From the NCBI GenBank assembly GCA_039881145.1, contig JAYKKI010000006.1, positions 14,329,001 through 14,393,000 on the forward strand: a stretch of 64,000 nucleotides of DNA, written 5' to 3'. Shown in pieces: positions 34,853-47,026 of this stretch. The notes beneath the pieces are model-generated. The model had not been told where the DNA came from. It saw only the letters and a list, made by a program, of their open reading frames with translations, and did no database searches. The first letter of the stretch is position 1, and every line of letters begins with the position of its first letter. The stretch is from Druceiella hillmani (Eukaryota > Arthropoda > Insecta > Lepidoptera > Hepialidae). The position numbers were made by a program, and so were the translations under genes.

Positions 34853-35243
34853 AAGTTCGGTACTTACATCCAGCAACACTCTACATATCACAATCATTGC
34901 TGTTGATTTACATTACATTCTCTTATTCGTTTCTATTATCCAAACAAAACTATACCGGCATTCATTACTATTAGACCAAATTTTAAATAGACTTAATTTT
35001 GATTATTATAGTTTAATTATTAAAAGTATAATCGAATACTTAACAGAAGTCGCGCCTAGTACATGACTAGCGTCAACGTGTGATGCCGGGTTTTGTACGC
35101 TTCTTGATAATTAAATTATCGTAAACAATAATATAAGTCTACATACTATATTGTTATTTTTTGTATTTTTAAGATTTTAAACATAACTTACTATTTTCAA
35201 TTTCTTTTTAAATAGGGTAGAAATTTTCCAAATTAAATAAGTG
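34853..35243. other. No recognisable feature
   Basis: AT-rich non-coding DNA. Confidence 0.4.
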
Positions 35244-35721
35244 AAAAAAACGAGTGTGCTTTAGACCACACGACTGAAGTAAAACTTCAAATTCACAAAA
35301 TATGAACTTTAAAATGAATTTACAATTTTATTCACTTTAAACGTAGAATATTTAATGTATTGAACAAAATAATAATTTATAAAATTGTTCAAGAACGAAA
35401 TGAAATTACAAAATAATCAAAAAATCAACGTTCGCGTAACGCTAGCAAACTCGCATATATATATATTTCATGCACTGGCTATGAGAGGAGGAGAGAAAGA
35501 AAATGTGCGGACGCACTGCTCTCTCTTGCTCATACAGTGTGATATAGACAATAGGCTTGCACTGTGTCTTAGATATCTCTCTTAGTCTTTCTGTCTCCAC
35601 TAACTTATATCTCCCTCTCAACTTCCGTTCGCCTCGCCCGATCACACTTTTCGTAACGCTCTAGTCACGCATTCACCAGCTTACTCCCCAAGTCAAGCGT
35701 GCATAAAGAAGTTTTACTTCA
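35244..35721 (-). mobile_element. Family B element, short copy
   Basis: Begins AAAAAAACGAGTGTGCTTTA and ends GTTTTACTTC. The TA tract is only about 6 repeats (35455-35467), and one GAGA block is deleted, which suggests the short-TA form may be close to the original. Confidence 0.9.
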
Positions 35722-36325
35722 AAAATCAAGAATTTTTTTTTCACCTTTTATTCTCTTGTAGGTAACATTCTATACAAAATTCTAATGATTTTGTTAAGCC
35801 GGGTACTTCATCTAAAGCGAAAGGATAAATTGTCTGAGGCTTCTAGCTGCTCGTTTATTTTTTATTTCATCAAACGTTTTTATTCTCGTTTACCATTTTT
35901 TTTTTAATTTAATCGCCATACTCCTGAATTACCTTCCTCAGAATTACTTTCCAAAGCAAAGATTCTTCCTTTTAAACTACACTTTTTCTTTAAAAGATAT
36001 CTCTTTTCGGCGATAATAACATAGAATTATATTTACAGTGTCTAGTCTCATAACTGTCATCATAATGTCAAACACTATCATTTGATCGACGAGCAAGTGG
36101 TGCGTGACAGTACGACCATTACATGATACTGATTTTATTGAAATGTTACAAAAATAACACAGTCCGTTGTATATAATGTATGTAATTTAGTCTTCACACA
36201 AGATGTTAACAGTTCTCATTTCGTGTCAAGGTGAGAAATAATGAGTAACATTTTGATGTGCACGCGACCGACGACCTGTATTGTTCATTCAATAAAACTG
36301 CACTTTCATAGCATAGCCTAATATT
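35722..36325. other. No recognisable feature
   Basis: Mostly AT-rich, with poly-T runs near 35735 and 35900. Confidence 0.4.
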
Positions 36326-36960
36326 ATATATGCGTATATTAGATATATCGAGTTTTATTTGCTTTTATGCATTAAGTTATAGTAGTAGATAGCAGACTTT
36401 TGTAAACTTTAGATATAGTTATTAACCAAGTATATCGATAGATATAGCTAAAATTGATAACCCATCTTAAAGAATTAATACTTTTAAAAAGGATTAATCC
36501 ATAAATAACTTCTTAATTAATAGCAAAGCCTGTTTCTTATATATGCGTATATTGGGTACATTGAGTATTATTTGCTTTTATATATTAAGTTATAGTAGTA
36601 GGTAGCAGACTCTTGTAAATTTTAGATACAGTTATTAACCAAGTATATCGATAGATATAGCTGAAATTGATAACCCGTCTTAAAGAATTAATCATTTTAA
36701 AAAGGATTAATCCATAAATAGCTTCTTAATTAATAGCAAAGCCTGTTTCTTATATATGCGTATATTGGGTACATTGAGTATTATTTGCTTTTATATATTA
36801 AGTTATAGTAGTAGGTAGCAGACTCTTGTAAATTTTAGATACAGTTATTAACCAAGTATATCGATAGATATAGCTGAAACTGATAACCTGTCTTAAAGAA
36901 TTAATAATTTTAAAAAGGATTAATCAATAAATAACTTCTTAATTAACAGCAAAACCTGTT
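36326..36960. repeat. Tandem repeat, about 213 bp, 3 copies
   Basis: Units begin TATATGCGTATATT near 36328, 36539 and 36752 and share CCAAGTATATCGATAGATAT and AAAAGGATTAATC. The second and third copies are closer to each other than to the first. Confidence 0.95.
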
Positions 36961-37394
36961 TTTTAATAAACAACCATAAAAAGCATGGGTTTATAATTCT
37001 CCGCGTTAGGATTTATTTTATTAAAAAAAGTTTTTATTCATTGATTTCTTTGCATTTATGTTTTAGTGATTACAATTCCATTGCTACCTGTCACCCTAGA
37101 GCATCCTCCTGTGTATATCCCAGAGAGAAAAAAATTAAGGAGACGTAATTTTTGACATAGTATGCTTTTCTTGGGTGAAGAGCGGGAAAATTGTTAGCAT
37201 GGTAATAACTTTAGTACAAAGTTACTAATTATTGAAAATAATATAAATACAAGTTAATTATTATTTGAAAAATACTTTTAAGGCGAGAAACTATTTTCGC
37301 TTGCGTTACTCATTTTATTCGAAAACTTACGCAGAAAATTTATAAATATATTCTAATATAATCTATAAAATTACTGTATACGTGTTTACCGTAA
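36961..37394. other. No recognisable feature
   Basis: AT-rich spacer between two unrelated tandem arrays. Confidence 0.4.
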
Positions 37395-38070
37395 CATTTT
37401 TATGGTATATATTGTCCTTTATCATGACTGATTACTATAATCCTCCTTGTGCGATTTCTGCTCATAGGTACCTAACAAATTTATTGAATAACGCAATCGG
37501 TTTGCAACTCCTCATAATAATTTTTCAGTGATCTCTGCGTTTCGTCTTAAATAATATTAACAACGTTTTTATGGTATATATTGTCCTTTATGACCGATTA
37601 CTATAATCCTCGTTGTGCGAGTTCTGTTCATACCTAACAAATTTATTGTATAACGTAATCCGCTTGCAACTCCTCATAATAATTTTTCAGTGTTCTCTGC
37701 GTTTCGTCTTAAATAATATTAACAACGTTTTTATGGTATATATTGTCCTTTATGACCGATTACTATAATCCTCGTTGTGCGAGTTCTGCTCATACCTAAC
37801 AAATTTATTGTATAACGTAATCCGCTTGCAACTCCTCATAATAATTTTTCAGTGATCTCTGCGTTTCGTCTTAAATAATATTAACAAGGTTTTTATGGTA
37901 TATATTGTCCTTTATGACCGATTACTATAATCCTCATTGTGCGAGTTCTGCTCATACCTAACAAATTTATTGTATAACGTAATCCGCTTGCAACTCCTCA
38001 TAATAATTTTTCAGTGTTCTCTGCGTTTCGTCTTAAATAATATTAACAACGTTTTTATGGTATATATTGT
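37395..38070. repeat. Tandem repeat, about 165 bp, 4 copies
   Basis: TTTTTATGGTATATATTGTC recurs near 37396, 37566, 37731, 37890 and 38052, with CAACTCCTCATAATAATTTT and TCTGCGTTTCGTCTTAAATA between. The array ends inside a fifth unit. Confidence 0.95.
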
Positions 38071-39945
38071 CTATAATATAATCCTATACTTTATAACGGA
38101 GCTTTATTTACAGCTTTATAACGGAGCCATAACCTCTTCGTTTTCGTCATTATTATAAAATATTTGATAACTTCATAGCGATTATTTTAATATAGCGATT
38201 ATTTAAATATAAATATTAATGACATTTAATTAGCATTTATCATTTCGTAAAACTTTAAAAAAAAAACAAAATGTCAAACCAATTTATTGCCAAGAAGAAT
38301 TGAAAGAAATGTCAATGTCAAATACGTAATTGTCTGTGGTTAAACAATCGTACGGAGTAGAGATTGTTGTAAAAGAATTTTAAAATGTCAGATTGACCGA
38401 ATGAGTTTCGATCTATGAATTTTGTGTGATTTCAAATGTTTCTGTTTCAATAGTCTGTGGAGTGTATGTCAAGGCAAAGAAGCATTTATTTTATACTTTT
38501 TGTAATAGATATCTGTGTTACTAACATTAAATTTTAAATTTCATAGGTATTGTAGGGTATTAAGGCAAAAAACACACTGTAATGACATATTTGTACTCTC
38601 CCTCAGCTAACGTAATTGAACAAAATTTCAAAAAAATATATGCAATGATTATAGAAGTTATACTCTTTGGCAAAATTAAGAATTCAAATTTAAGAATTTA
38701 ATGAATTTCTTATATATATACATATATATATATATTACTGTTTTGCTGATAATTATCTATAAAATCTCTGCAGTACTCAATTACGTCATCCAAAAATCAC
38801 TTTGGTTAAAGCATTATCTTAAATAATGACGTCCTTACAGTAAAATCAAACAAAAAATGTATGATTTGTATTAAATTATGGCTATATTGCTAAAAATATA
38901 TCGAAACAAAAGAATGCAATGCAATTATTTCTGGAAATCAAAATTTTTATTTTTATATAAGTAATTATAAAAAAATCCTCAAAAACTTTAATTACGGGTG
39001 AAAAATATTAATAAATGTAATTTATAATATTTACTTCTTTAGGAACATAACCATCCATAAACCATAAAGCCATTATAAAAACTATAAGCATATATAAACT
39101 TCAAACTTAAAACAACTTTATCTTTAATATTTCGCACCCGATTAAAGTTTTCAAAAAATGTTTTAAGAAAAGGACTTTATGTATTCCTTATATACTAATA
39201 CCATCAGATAACTTTTCTTCTTATTTGAAATATCATTTTCTCTGAAAAGCACGTTTTAACTGTGGTTCGACCATATTCTTCTTTTTGAAGATATCAGCCT
39301 TCGTATATTTGATCTTTGTAAGAATTTTCATAAAAAAACTGAATGGTGACAATCTTTTCTTATTTCTAAAATCTTTACCTCGTTAATATAATACACTTTA
39401 TATAGATACGCATTAGTACATCACAAGTAGTAAATAAATTATACACGATCCAATTTGAAAAACGTTTTTACGAAATGTGTAACAATATTAGAAAAAAAGG
39501 GGAAAAAATTACTTTTTCAATATCTTTGTTAGGAGCAGAGTAACAGCGTGTTATCTGTTATACGGTAATATGGCCAGCTATTATTTACATGTTTCGCCAC
39601 TAAAGGTGCTAATAGCTATTACTAAAGCAGAGATATAAACGAAGTACAAATTAAGCAAGTTTACCTTACCTTGTCCCTCTTTGCTACGACAGTACGAATT
39701 AGTTTGTCATTTATTTCAAAAATATTTTTGAAAAATATTTGCAGACACAGATATCTTTGCTACCTTTTTTTAAATAAAACGCATTGTTGTTAACCCTGCG
39801 TTTCCTCTTACCTCCAAGATATAAAGATATCGCGGCTGAATACAGATAAAAATTTGAGTAAACTGCCTGTGTAGCCCTATAATTTCTAAGTCCCAAAAGG
39901 AGTTAAATCCTGCGCACCTATACCCTTCGTTAAACCTCTGAGAAC
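38071..39945. other. No recognisable gene
   Basis: AT-rich DNA with a small TA tract at 38711-38736. No coding frame, RNA gene or known repeat recognised. Confidence 0.4.
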
Positions 39946-39957
39946 ACTATAGTTTAC

Positions 39958-40255
39958 TAATATTGAATATATTTGACGTTAATTTTGTAGAAATTCATTA
40001 TTGATAATTAAATGAAACTACGTGATGTAGTATTATTTCTACTTTCTTTAAATTCTTTACCGCGACCTAGGTTTCGTTGTATTATAACATCTTCAGGTGG
40101 GTTATTAGCAAAGATGCTCTGTCTTGTGCTATCTTATGGATATATCTGCTAATAGCCCACCTGAAGATATTGTAATACAACGAAAGCTATGTCGTGGTAA
40201 AGAACTTAAAGAAAGTATAAACAATACTACATCACGTAGTTTCATTTAATTATCA
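39958..40255 (+). mobile_element. Family A palindromic element, fullest copy, 12-bp flanking repeat
   Basis: Flanked by ACTATAGTTTAC at 39946-39957 and 40256-40267. The left arm (about 39963-40112) and inverted right arm (about 40146-40251) pair over about 105 bases from AATTAAATGAAAC to GCTATTAGC, around a roughly 35-bp centre. Confidence 0.93.
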
Positions 40256-40559
40256 ACTATAGTTTACATTTTTCTGAGCATGGTTTTATTTTTCTCTCCT
40301 TTCTTATTTTCTTTATTGTTGTGATGGATTGGTAAGCTTTGCCAGTATTTCTAGCCATTTTTAAAATATTTCTTCTCTAGTTTCCCTCTCTGCTAGGACG
40401 TTTCCTCTTTCTCTTCTTCAGACTTTTATATGTCATTACTAATGGATTTTGAGTAGCAGAAGCAGACTTTTCTGTCTGTGAAGCAGTCTGTACTGTATTT
40501 GGTACGTAATCGTTGACGTAATACGTTGATCCCTATCTTAATCGATGCTATGAGTGTAT

Positions 40560-40645
40560 TATTTTGGATATCTGGAAAATAAATTTGAATAGGTCATGAC
40601 TGAAAATGACAATGTCATTTGCAAAATTACTTAAGGTAAATGTGC
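40560..40645 (-). pseudogene. Possible LINE reverse transcriptase scrap
   Basis: The minus strand reads NFANDIVIFSHDLFK, resembling the FADD-box of reverse transcriptases. Downstream becomes basic and serine-rich (KSLKKRKRKRPSREGN) with no clear relation. Short match only. Confidence 0.3.
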
Positions 40646-41756
40646 CCTTAATCTATAATTAAGACCCCACTACAATATGCAAATAAGGGATAGTTTGCAC
40701 CTTGTACCTTGTAATATCGAATTTCGGGTTTCAGGGTTGGTGTCATCAAGCCTTGCAGCCTTATTATGGTGATCTTACATTTAATTTTCCCTGTTTGAAC
40801 TAAATAAAGACGAAGATGAAGAAGAAGATGAGCCGGGTGTATTTTGCAGATTAGGACGATCAATAGTTTTCTCCATAAAAAGAATATTTTCTGGATCTTT
40901 TTCTTCTTTGTTTCTTTTATCACTATTGTTGATAAGTTCAAAATATTAGCCGTTCACGAAAATTCTGAATTGAAAAAATGATTAAATTTTTAAACAAAAA
41001 TTATGTTCATTGCAACAACAATATAACCTAAAATACAACTCAAGTTTAAGCGCATTATTCTGTAAGAACGATATAAATCTAAGTATTACTGGAATTACTA
41101 GTTATTATTTGCGCTCAATAACGTTATTGTGACAAACAGTACAAAAGAGCATCCGTAGTTTTGTCTCGACAACGTCATATATAGAGATAAATTTTGCCAA
41201 AAATCTCATACTATGTTGCAATAATAACATAAAACAAAATAACTCTCTTTTATTAAAATATTTATTCCAAAATTACACTTAAGTAACATTTGCCGCAATA
41301 ACGTATTAATTCGAAATATGCCGCCCTTGCACAGTGCTTCACGTGCGTATTCGTCAATTACTTTTTAGTAACTGAGATAGACCGATATTGAAATGAACAT
41401 TGTCAGCCCAACAACACAGTTTACAAACGGCACTTACAGCTATCTACCGACCGTGACTGAAAGGATATTTTTAATCCTATTGCACTAAAGAGTATACCGT
41501 TGAAGGATTTTTTTATTATTGGCAAAAAAACCATGTTTGTTTTGTTATGATTGTTTTACAATATGTTATAAATTGTATGGTTATTATTGTTTTACGAAAT
41601 GTTATAAATTGTATGGCCAATAAATAATAATTTTGAAGTATTCCTAACTTTCTGTTTCACTATTTTTTTGAGTTCTATTCTTATACGGGCTGAGCTCTTG
41701 TGACTTATACGAGCTTGACTTATATAGTAAAACAAACCCAAAATTCTAACCCAACA
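40646..41756. other. No recognisable feature
   Basis: The 97-codon minus frame at 40941-40648 has no coding character that I recognise. Otherwise AT-rich. Confidence 0.4.
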
Positions 41757-41990
41757 CACCCGTCATCGCCATGGTGTGTTGGGTTGATTACAAGGCACAC
41801 GGCCTTTGACGATGCGGCGCACAGCAGGGACCCGGGTTCTATTACCGGCCGTTCGTCGAACGGGGCTGGACTGGTGTTATGGTTGGTTGTAAGAGATTGC
41901 TCTCGTAGCAATAAGCCGGCCATATGTGTCAATTAGATACATTAAAATGGATAGAAAGATAATTATTTAATGACAACGAATAAATACAAT
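41757..41990 (+). mobile_element. tRNA-derived SINE, Bm1-like, copy 2
   Basis: ACACGGCCTTTGACG, a B-box-like GGGTTCTATTACC near 41837, GGTTGTAAGAGATTGCTCTC, GCAATAAGCCGGCC, and an AT-rich tail. Better preserved than the copy at 7.9 kb. The B-box marks RNA polymerase III ancestry, but there is no tRNA fold. Confidence 0.7.
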
Positions 41991-42013
41991 ATTTCTTACA
42001 CTTATAACGTCAT

Positions 42014-42102
42014 TCGAAAATGAACACGTCTCGAAAATGAACACGTCTCGAAAATGAACACGTCACGAAAATGAACACGTCACGAAAATGAACACGTCAC
42101 GT
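42014..42102. repeat. 17-bp tandem repeat, about 5 copies
   Basis: CGAAAATGAACACGTCW repeated. Early copies have GTCT and later ones GTCA before CG. Confidence 0.95.
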
Positions 42103-43169
42103 TTGTATTATCACGAAAGAACTCAAATTGTTATTATCGTTATTTCGTTTTATTTTCAAAATCCTAATGGTAAGTCTTTCCTTGACGGGCATCAGAAGTG
42201 AATCTCACAGACAGCATTTATATATATTGAAAAAAAAAAGAATGCACCAAAAACTTTCGATACCGGAATGAACATTGAAACAAACTGCATAAACAAAAGC
42301 CAATGTAACAATTTTAAAAAATAATTTTATTATATAATTTAAAAAAATAAAAAAGTTTAATATATAATCTAAGCATGTTTAAGTTTAAAAGCGTTTAAAA
42401 TAATCCGGTAATCTAAATTTTGATATTTTTCGTACAATATTGTGTAACAAATTGTTGTGACAAAGACATTGGTGAAATTCATAAAATTAGTTGTAATAAC
42501 ACAAAAAAAGACTCGTGACGTTTCGTGCCACAGATATTGATAAAAATAAAAGTGATCTACCGATTTTAACCAAAAAATCAATATTATTTATTTACCAGGC
42601 TCGAGTCCCAGATTTTCCTGTAGACATAACTCTAGGACGAAAGTGAAACGAGCTTGAAGACTTATCTTTTTTTTCGTTCCCCTGAGTACTATCAAATAAA
42701 AAAAGTTCGTAGTCTATAAGATGCTACATTATTATTTTAATAAGCCTTTGAAAGCACACAAAGAATACATATATTGCTAAACGCAGTCTTCAATATGATT
42801 CGAACTTATCTACTAACATTTTCTTTAAAAAGGCCCTTCTTTCCTTAAATCCATTGACTTCTCTGTGGATTTACGCAGTACTTTTGTAATTTTGATAAAA
42901 AACCGTGTTAATATATGTTAGCCTGAAGAAATATTCTTAATATCTTAAAAACTATTCAAAAAACGACGATAAATAGCAAGATTAGCTTCCCAACATCTAT
43001 TAGTAATCCATATGTTTCACATTGCGATGAACGTCATATGTTTCACATTGCGATGAACAAAATCAACTTTTAATATTAAAACTACATGAAAATATTGCAA
43101 CGTATGTGTTGAACGGATTATAGAATAGCTTTGCTAATGGAAAATTTTCTATTTTATTTGAATTATATT
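42103..43169. other. Mostly featureless, one family C scrap
   Basis: 42403-42442 matches the family C string TCTAAATTTTGATATTTTTC and CGTACAATATTGTG. A short direct repeat CATATGTTTCACATTGCGAT occurs twice near 43010-43055. Nothing else recognised. Confidence 0.45.
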
Positions 43170-43336
43170 AAGGGATATACCTAACTCTATCCGTATCTCA
43201 AATTTAGAAGCCTTATAACTGGCTTATTTTTCAATCCATTTTTGAATTTTTTTCAAGACTGGTTTTTAATTAACTTAAATTTCACAATATTGTATGAATA
43301 ATATCAAAATTTAGAATGAGTCAACTACCGTATTAA
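43170..43336 (+). mobile_element. Family C repeat, partial copy
   Basis: AGGGATATACCTAACTCTAT to AATGAGTCAACTACCGTATT, collinear with the copy at 19.6 kb. Confidence 0.85.
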
Positions 43337-44007
43337 ATGTTCTGCAATATCTTGAAATACGTCGAAATATAGAGCACTTTCACGAATTTGTAATTCATTT
43401 ATTAATAAAAATAAAGTATAAAGTAAAATTATAGTTATAAATTTCATTATTGTTTTTATATTTCCATTTTTTGGTATTACGTTCTGTTTTGAATCAACTA
43501 GGGCAGCTTTTATTTTTCAATAATTAAGTGATCTTCGTGTTAGAAAAACTTAAGAATTATATTTGCACAATAACAATAATTTTATTTAAAAAAACACGTT
43601 TCTATACAAAATCACACTTCAATAGACGACAGTACTGTTCTACGTCAGTAATTTTGACATTAAACATTCTTATTCAATGCAGTTTTAATTAACACTAACT
43701 TGAACTAATTATTATGAATTGGTGCTAACTCCGTTTTCGAAGGATTTAAAAAGGTGATCTGTATACCTAAAACATATGTGTATCCATATATAATCAATTA
43801 TAAAAAATTAAAGAACAAAAGTTCGACTCACAAATTAAGCATTATACGCACAAAAAATGAGTCAAGTTTAAGTTTTATTAATTGAATAAGTACGCATGCG
43901 CACTCATATAATTTTTGTAAAATGGTCATCGTGCACTAAATAAGAAACTGGTAATAAAAAATAATTGCAGACGTGTAGTAATTATAGACGATTCATAGGG
44001 TATTATA
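43337..44007. other. No recognisable feature
   Basis: AT-rich non-coding DNA. Confidence 0.4.
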
Positions 44008-44122
44008 TAATCTTAACATTGGAGATACATTTTCCGATAGACTTGGACTATGAAGATTCCTACGTATGAGGATTAAAATATTATCCCTCTTAAAGTCGCA
44101 TTTTCAAAACTAAATAGTAAAC
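44008..44122. repeat. 115-bp direct duplication, left copy
   Basis: TAATCTTAACATTGGAGATA through AGTCGCATTTTCAAAACTAA is repeated at 45236-45350 with only a few differences. Confidence 0.93.
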
Positions 44123-44133
44123 TATTTTTCTTG

Positions 44134-44278
<145 letters not shown>

Positions 44279-44309
44279 GGACATGTTTTACGAATCTGCG
44301 CAAAATAAA

Positions 44310-44560
44310 CTCGATATGAAAATATCTTCCAAGCATTTATAGAGACACCCACGTACCGCCCGACATAACCACACCCGCGTAGCATTTCGTAACACAACGT
44401 AACGCATATTACCGGTTCCGGTCAAAGCGCGTCCGGCAAGTATAACGACACGGCGTACAGTAGTCGCGCGGTAAGCGTGTTTGAATACGGCCATCACGCA
44501 CTACTGTAACCTTGTCAGCCGGCCAATCCGTCTACCGACGTTGCGAATATCGCAATGTTT
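44310..44560. other. GC- and CpG-richer segment, function unknown
   Basis: CCGGTTCCGGTCAAAGCGCG and CGGCGTACAGTAGTCGCGCG stand out from the AT-rich flanks, between the TA tract and a family B copy. No supported reading frame. Confidence 0.35.
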
Positions 44561-44609
44561 GCATGCTGAAACGTAGATGAATTTAGACAAATTGGTTTGA
44601 TGTGATTTT

Positions 44610-45169
44610 TGAAGTAAAACTTCTTTACGCACGCATGACTTGGGGAGTAAGCTGGTGAGTGCGTGACGAGAGCGTTACGAAAAGTGTGATCGGGCGAGGC
44701 GAACGGAAGTTGAGGGGGAGATATAAGTTAGTGAAGACAGAAAGAGAGAGAGAGTTACGTTTCGTATATTACTGTAGGGACAAGAGAGAGAGGTGCGAGC
44801 ACACATTTTCTTTCTCTCTTTCTCTCATAGCCAGTTATGTTTCGTATATCTAAGACACACTATTGTCTGTATCACACTGTAGGAGCAAGAGAGAGCAGTG
44901 CGCGCGCACATTTTCTTTCTGTCTTCCTCTCATAGCCAGTGCATGAAATATATATATGCGAGTTTGCTAGCGTTACGCGAACGGTGATTTTTTGATTATT
45001 TTGTAATTTCATTTCGTTCTTGAACAATTTTATAAATTATTATTTTGTTCAATACATTAAATATTCTACGTTTAAAGTGAATAAAATTGTAAATTCATTT
45101 TAAAGTTTATGTTTTGTGAATTTGAAATTTTACTTCAGTCGTGTGGTCTAAAGCACACTCGTTTTTTTT
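44610..45169 (+). mobile_element. Family B element, copy 4
   Basis: GAAGTAAAACTTCTTTACGC to GTGTGGTCTAAAGCACACTC and a T run. Here the TA tract is only about four repeats (44949-44957), between GTGCATGAAATATATA and TGCGAGTTTGCTAGCG. Confidence 0.92.
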
Positions 45170-45235
45170 GTCCTACGTATTTTATATTCTATATCATCCA
45201 ATCGACAATGACTTTGAGTATTGGGAAGCCGTACT

Positions 45236-45350
45236 TAATCTTAACATCGGAGATACATTTTCCGATAGACTTGGACTATGAAGGTTCCTACCTATGAGGA
45301 TTAAAATATTATCCCTTTGAAAGTCGCATTTTCAAAACTAAACAGTAAAA
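45236..45350. repeat. 115-bp direct duplication, right copy
   Basis: Second copy of 44008-44122, offset 1228 bp. Confidence 0.93.
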
Positions 45351-45903
45351 TTACTTAAATTTATAATGTTAATTTTATAGAAGTAAATTCTGCAAAAACA
45401 TGTATTAAATGTTTAATATTTTTGTTAGATATTCCTTTGAAAATAGATTTGACGTGAAATTTTTTTAGTCAAAGATTTGTTGTCTTTACAATTTATAATG
45501 AATGATTATGAATACATGCGAATACATTCGATTGTGATAATTACTTGTAGTGTCAACGAGAAAAATCCCGTGGAATATAATTTTTTTTCGTCTTAAGCTA
45601 AACGTATAAGTATTTCAAGACTTTAAATTATGGAAAAAACCCTTTAATTTTACTTAACTCACAAACTTGGGGATAAACAAAGATGTTGGAAGACAGGCGC
45701 GGTCTGCTCTAGGGATAATAGTGAAATAGTAAAATTACGACCTTGGTGAAACAAAATCTGCTAGAGATACGGGTATTAAAATATAGCAAGATTTGAAAAC
45801 CATATATAACACGTAACTGCTACAGACAAGAGTCTGACTCTTGATCCGGGAACCTACAGGAGTCACATGTCGTATAGCTTTAGGAATTTTGCTACGGATG
45901 TGA
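45351..45903. other. No recognisable feature
   Basis: AT-rich non-coding DNA. Confidence 0.4.
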
Positions 45904-46830
45904 TGTATCAACCGAAATTAGCCAATTATCTTTATTTCATACATGGACTCTTCAAAATGTAATGTAAATCACATGTATATAAGTTTCGAATCATCTCCTT
46001 AAATACTTAAGCAGTCATAATTAAATGAAACTACGTGATGTAGTATTATTTCTACTTTCTTTAAGTTCTTTACCACGACCTAGGTTTCGTTGTATTACAA
46101 CATCTTCAGGTGGACTATTAGCAAAGATTAACTCTTGGGAACATCCAACAGCATTTATATATTTCAAACACAATAGCAGAAGCCGGGTTTGTGTGGGTTT
46201 TCCCACTGCTTATGTTAGTGAGTTTATTGTAGGAGAGCGGTGTAGGTTTTATTATATTTCCGAGAGTTATACGATATACCAGTATTTTAGTGAGGTATAA
46301 CTCTCGTATATAACTCGTCTCGGTCTCGTGTACAACTCTTATTACTCGTATTTATGTAGACTACAAAAATTAATGCAAAATACATGTGAATTCAAGTTTA
46401 GATTCATCTCCCAAAAAATTTGAGCAGTAACCAAGCTACTTTAGCTTTTGTACTATGTAACTTTGATATTGTATTAATCGATCGTAATGTATCAACTGAA
46501 ATTAGCCAATTATCTTTATTTCGTGTATGGACTCTTCAAAATTTAATGTAAATCACATGTATATAAGTATCGAATTATCTCCTAAAACACTTAAGCAGTA
46601 ACAAAGCTGCGTTAATTTTTGTTCTATGGAAGTTATAATCTCTTATTACTCGTATTTACGTAGACTCTACAAAAATTAATGTAAATTCAAGTTTAGAATC
46701 ATCTCCCAAAATATTTAGGCAATATCCATACTACTTTAGCTTTTGTACTATGAAATTTGGTATCATATTAATCGTATTTAAGTGGTCTTTACAAAGTATA
46801 ATGTAACGCACATGAATACAAGTTCGGGCA
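45904..46830. repeat. Diverged tandem repeats interrupted by family A
   Basis: 45904-46018 (GAAATTAGCCAATTATCTTT, ATGGACTCTTCAAAAT, CACATGTATATAAGT, CTTAAGCAGT) recurs at 46487-46605. Weaker versions of AATTAATGTAAATTCAAGTT and CATCTCCCAAAA...GCAGTA recur near 46375, 46670 and 46800. Confidence 0.75.
46019..46129 (+). mobile_element. Family A element, single arm
   Basis: AATTAAATGAAACTACGTGA to GGTGGACTATTAGCAAAGAT, inserted at the end of a diverged tandem unit. Its open frame begins MKLRDVVLFLLSLSSLPRPR, resembling a signal peptide. Confidence 0.85.
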
Positions 46831-47026
46831 ATCACATAAATCTCGTATGTGCCTTTTTAGTATGCGAGTCTTTGGTTATTTAATAGAGTGAGAAATGGTG
46901 AAGAGATATTCGATTACTAGCTTTCTTCATATTAACTGCACATTAATTAGATTCACTCCTTAGACGATATACAAATTTAAATTCATACAATTGTTTCTGT
47001 AAAATCAATAATAAACAGTTCAGCAC
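46831..47026. other. No recognisable feature
   Basis: AT-rich spacer. Confidence 0.4.

Noticed and set aside
40648..40941. 97-codon minus frame
   Set aside because: Lys/Ile/Leu-rich with no recognisable domain; length is near what AT-rich intergenic DNA yields by chance.
41757..41990. tRNA gene suggested by the B-box-like GGGTTCTATTACC
   Set aside because: No cloverleaf or anticodon arm can be built; the block is part of a SINE also seen at 7.9 kb.
46025..46300. 91-codon plus frame with signal-like start as a secreted protein gene
   Set aside because: The start lies in a dispersed family A arm and the rest is unrelated flanking DNA; kept only as a finding about the element.
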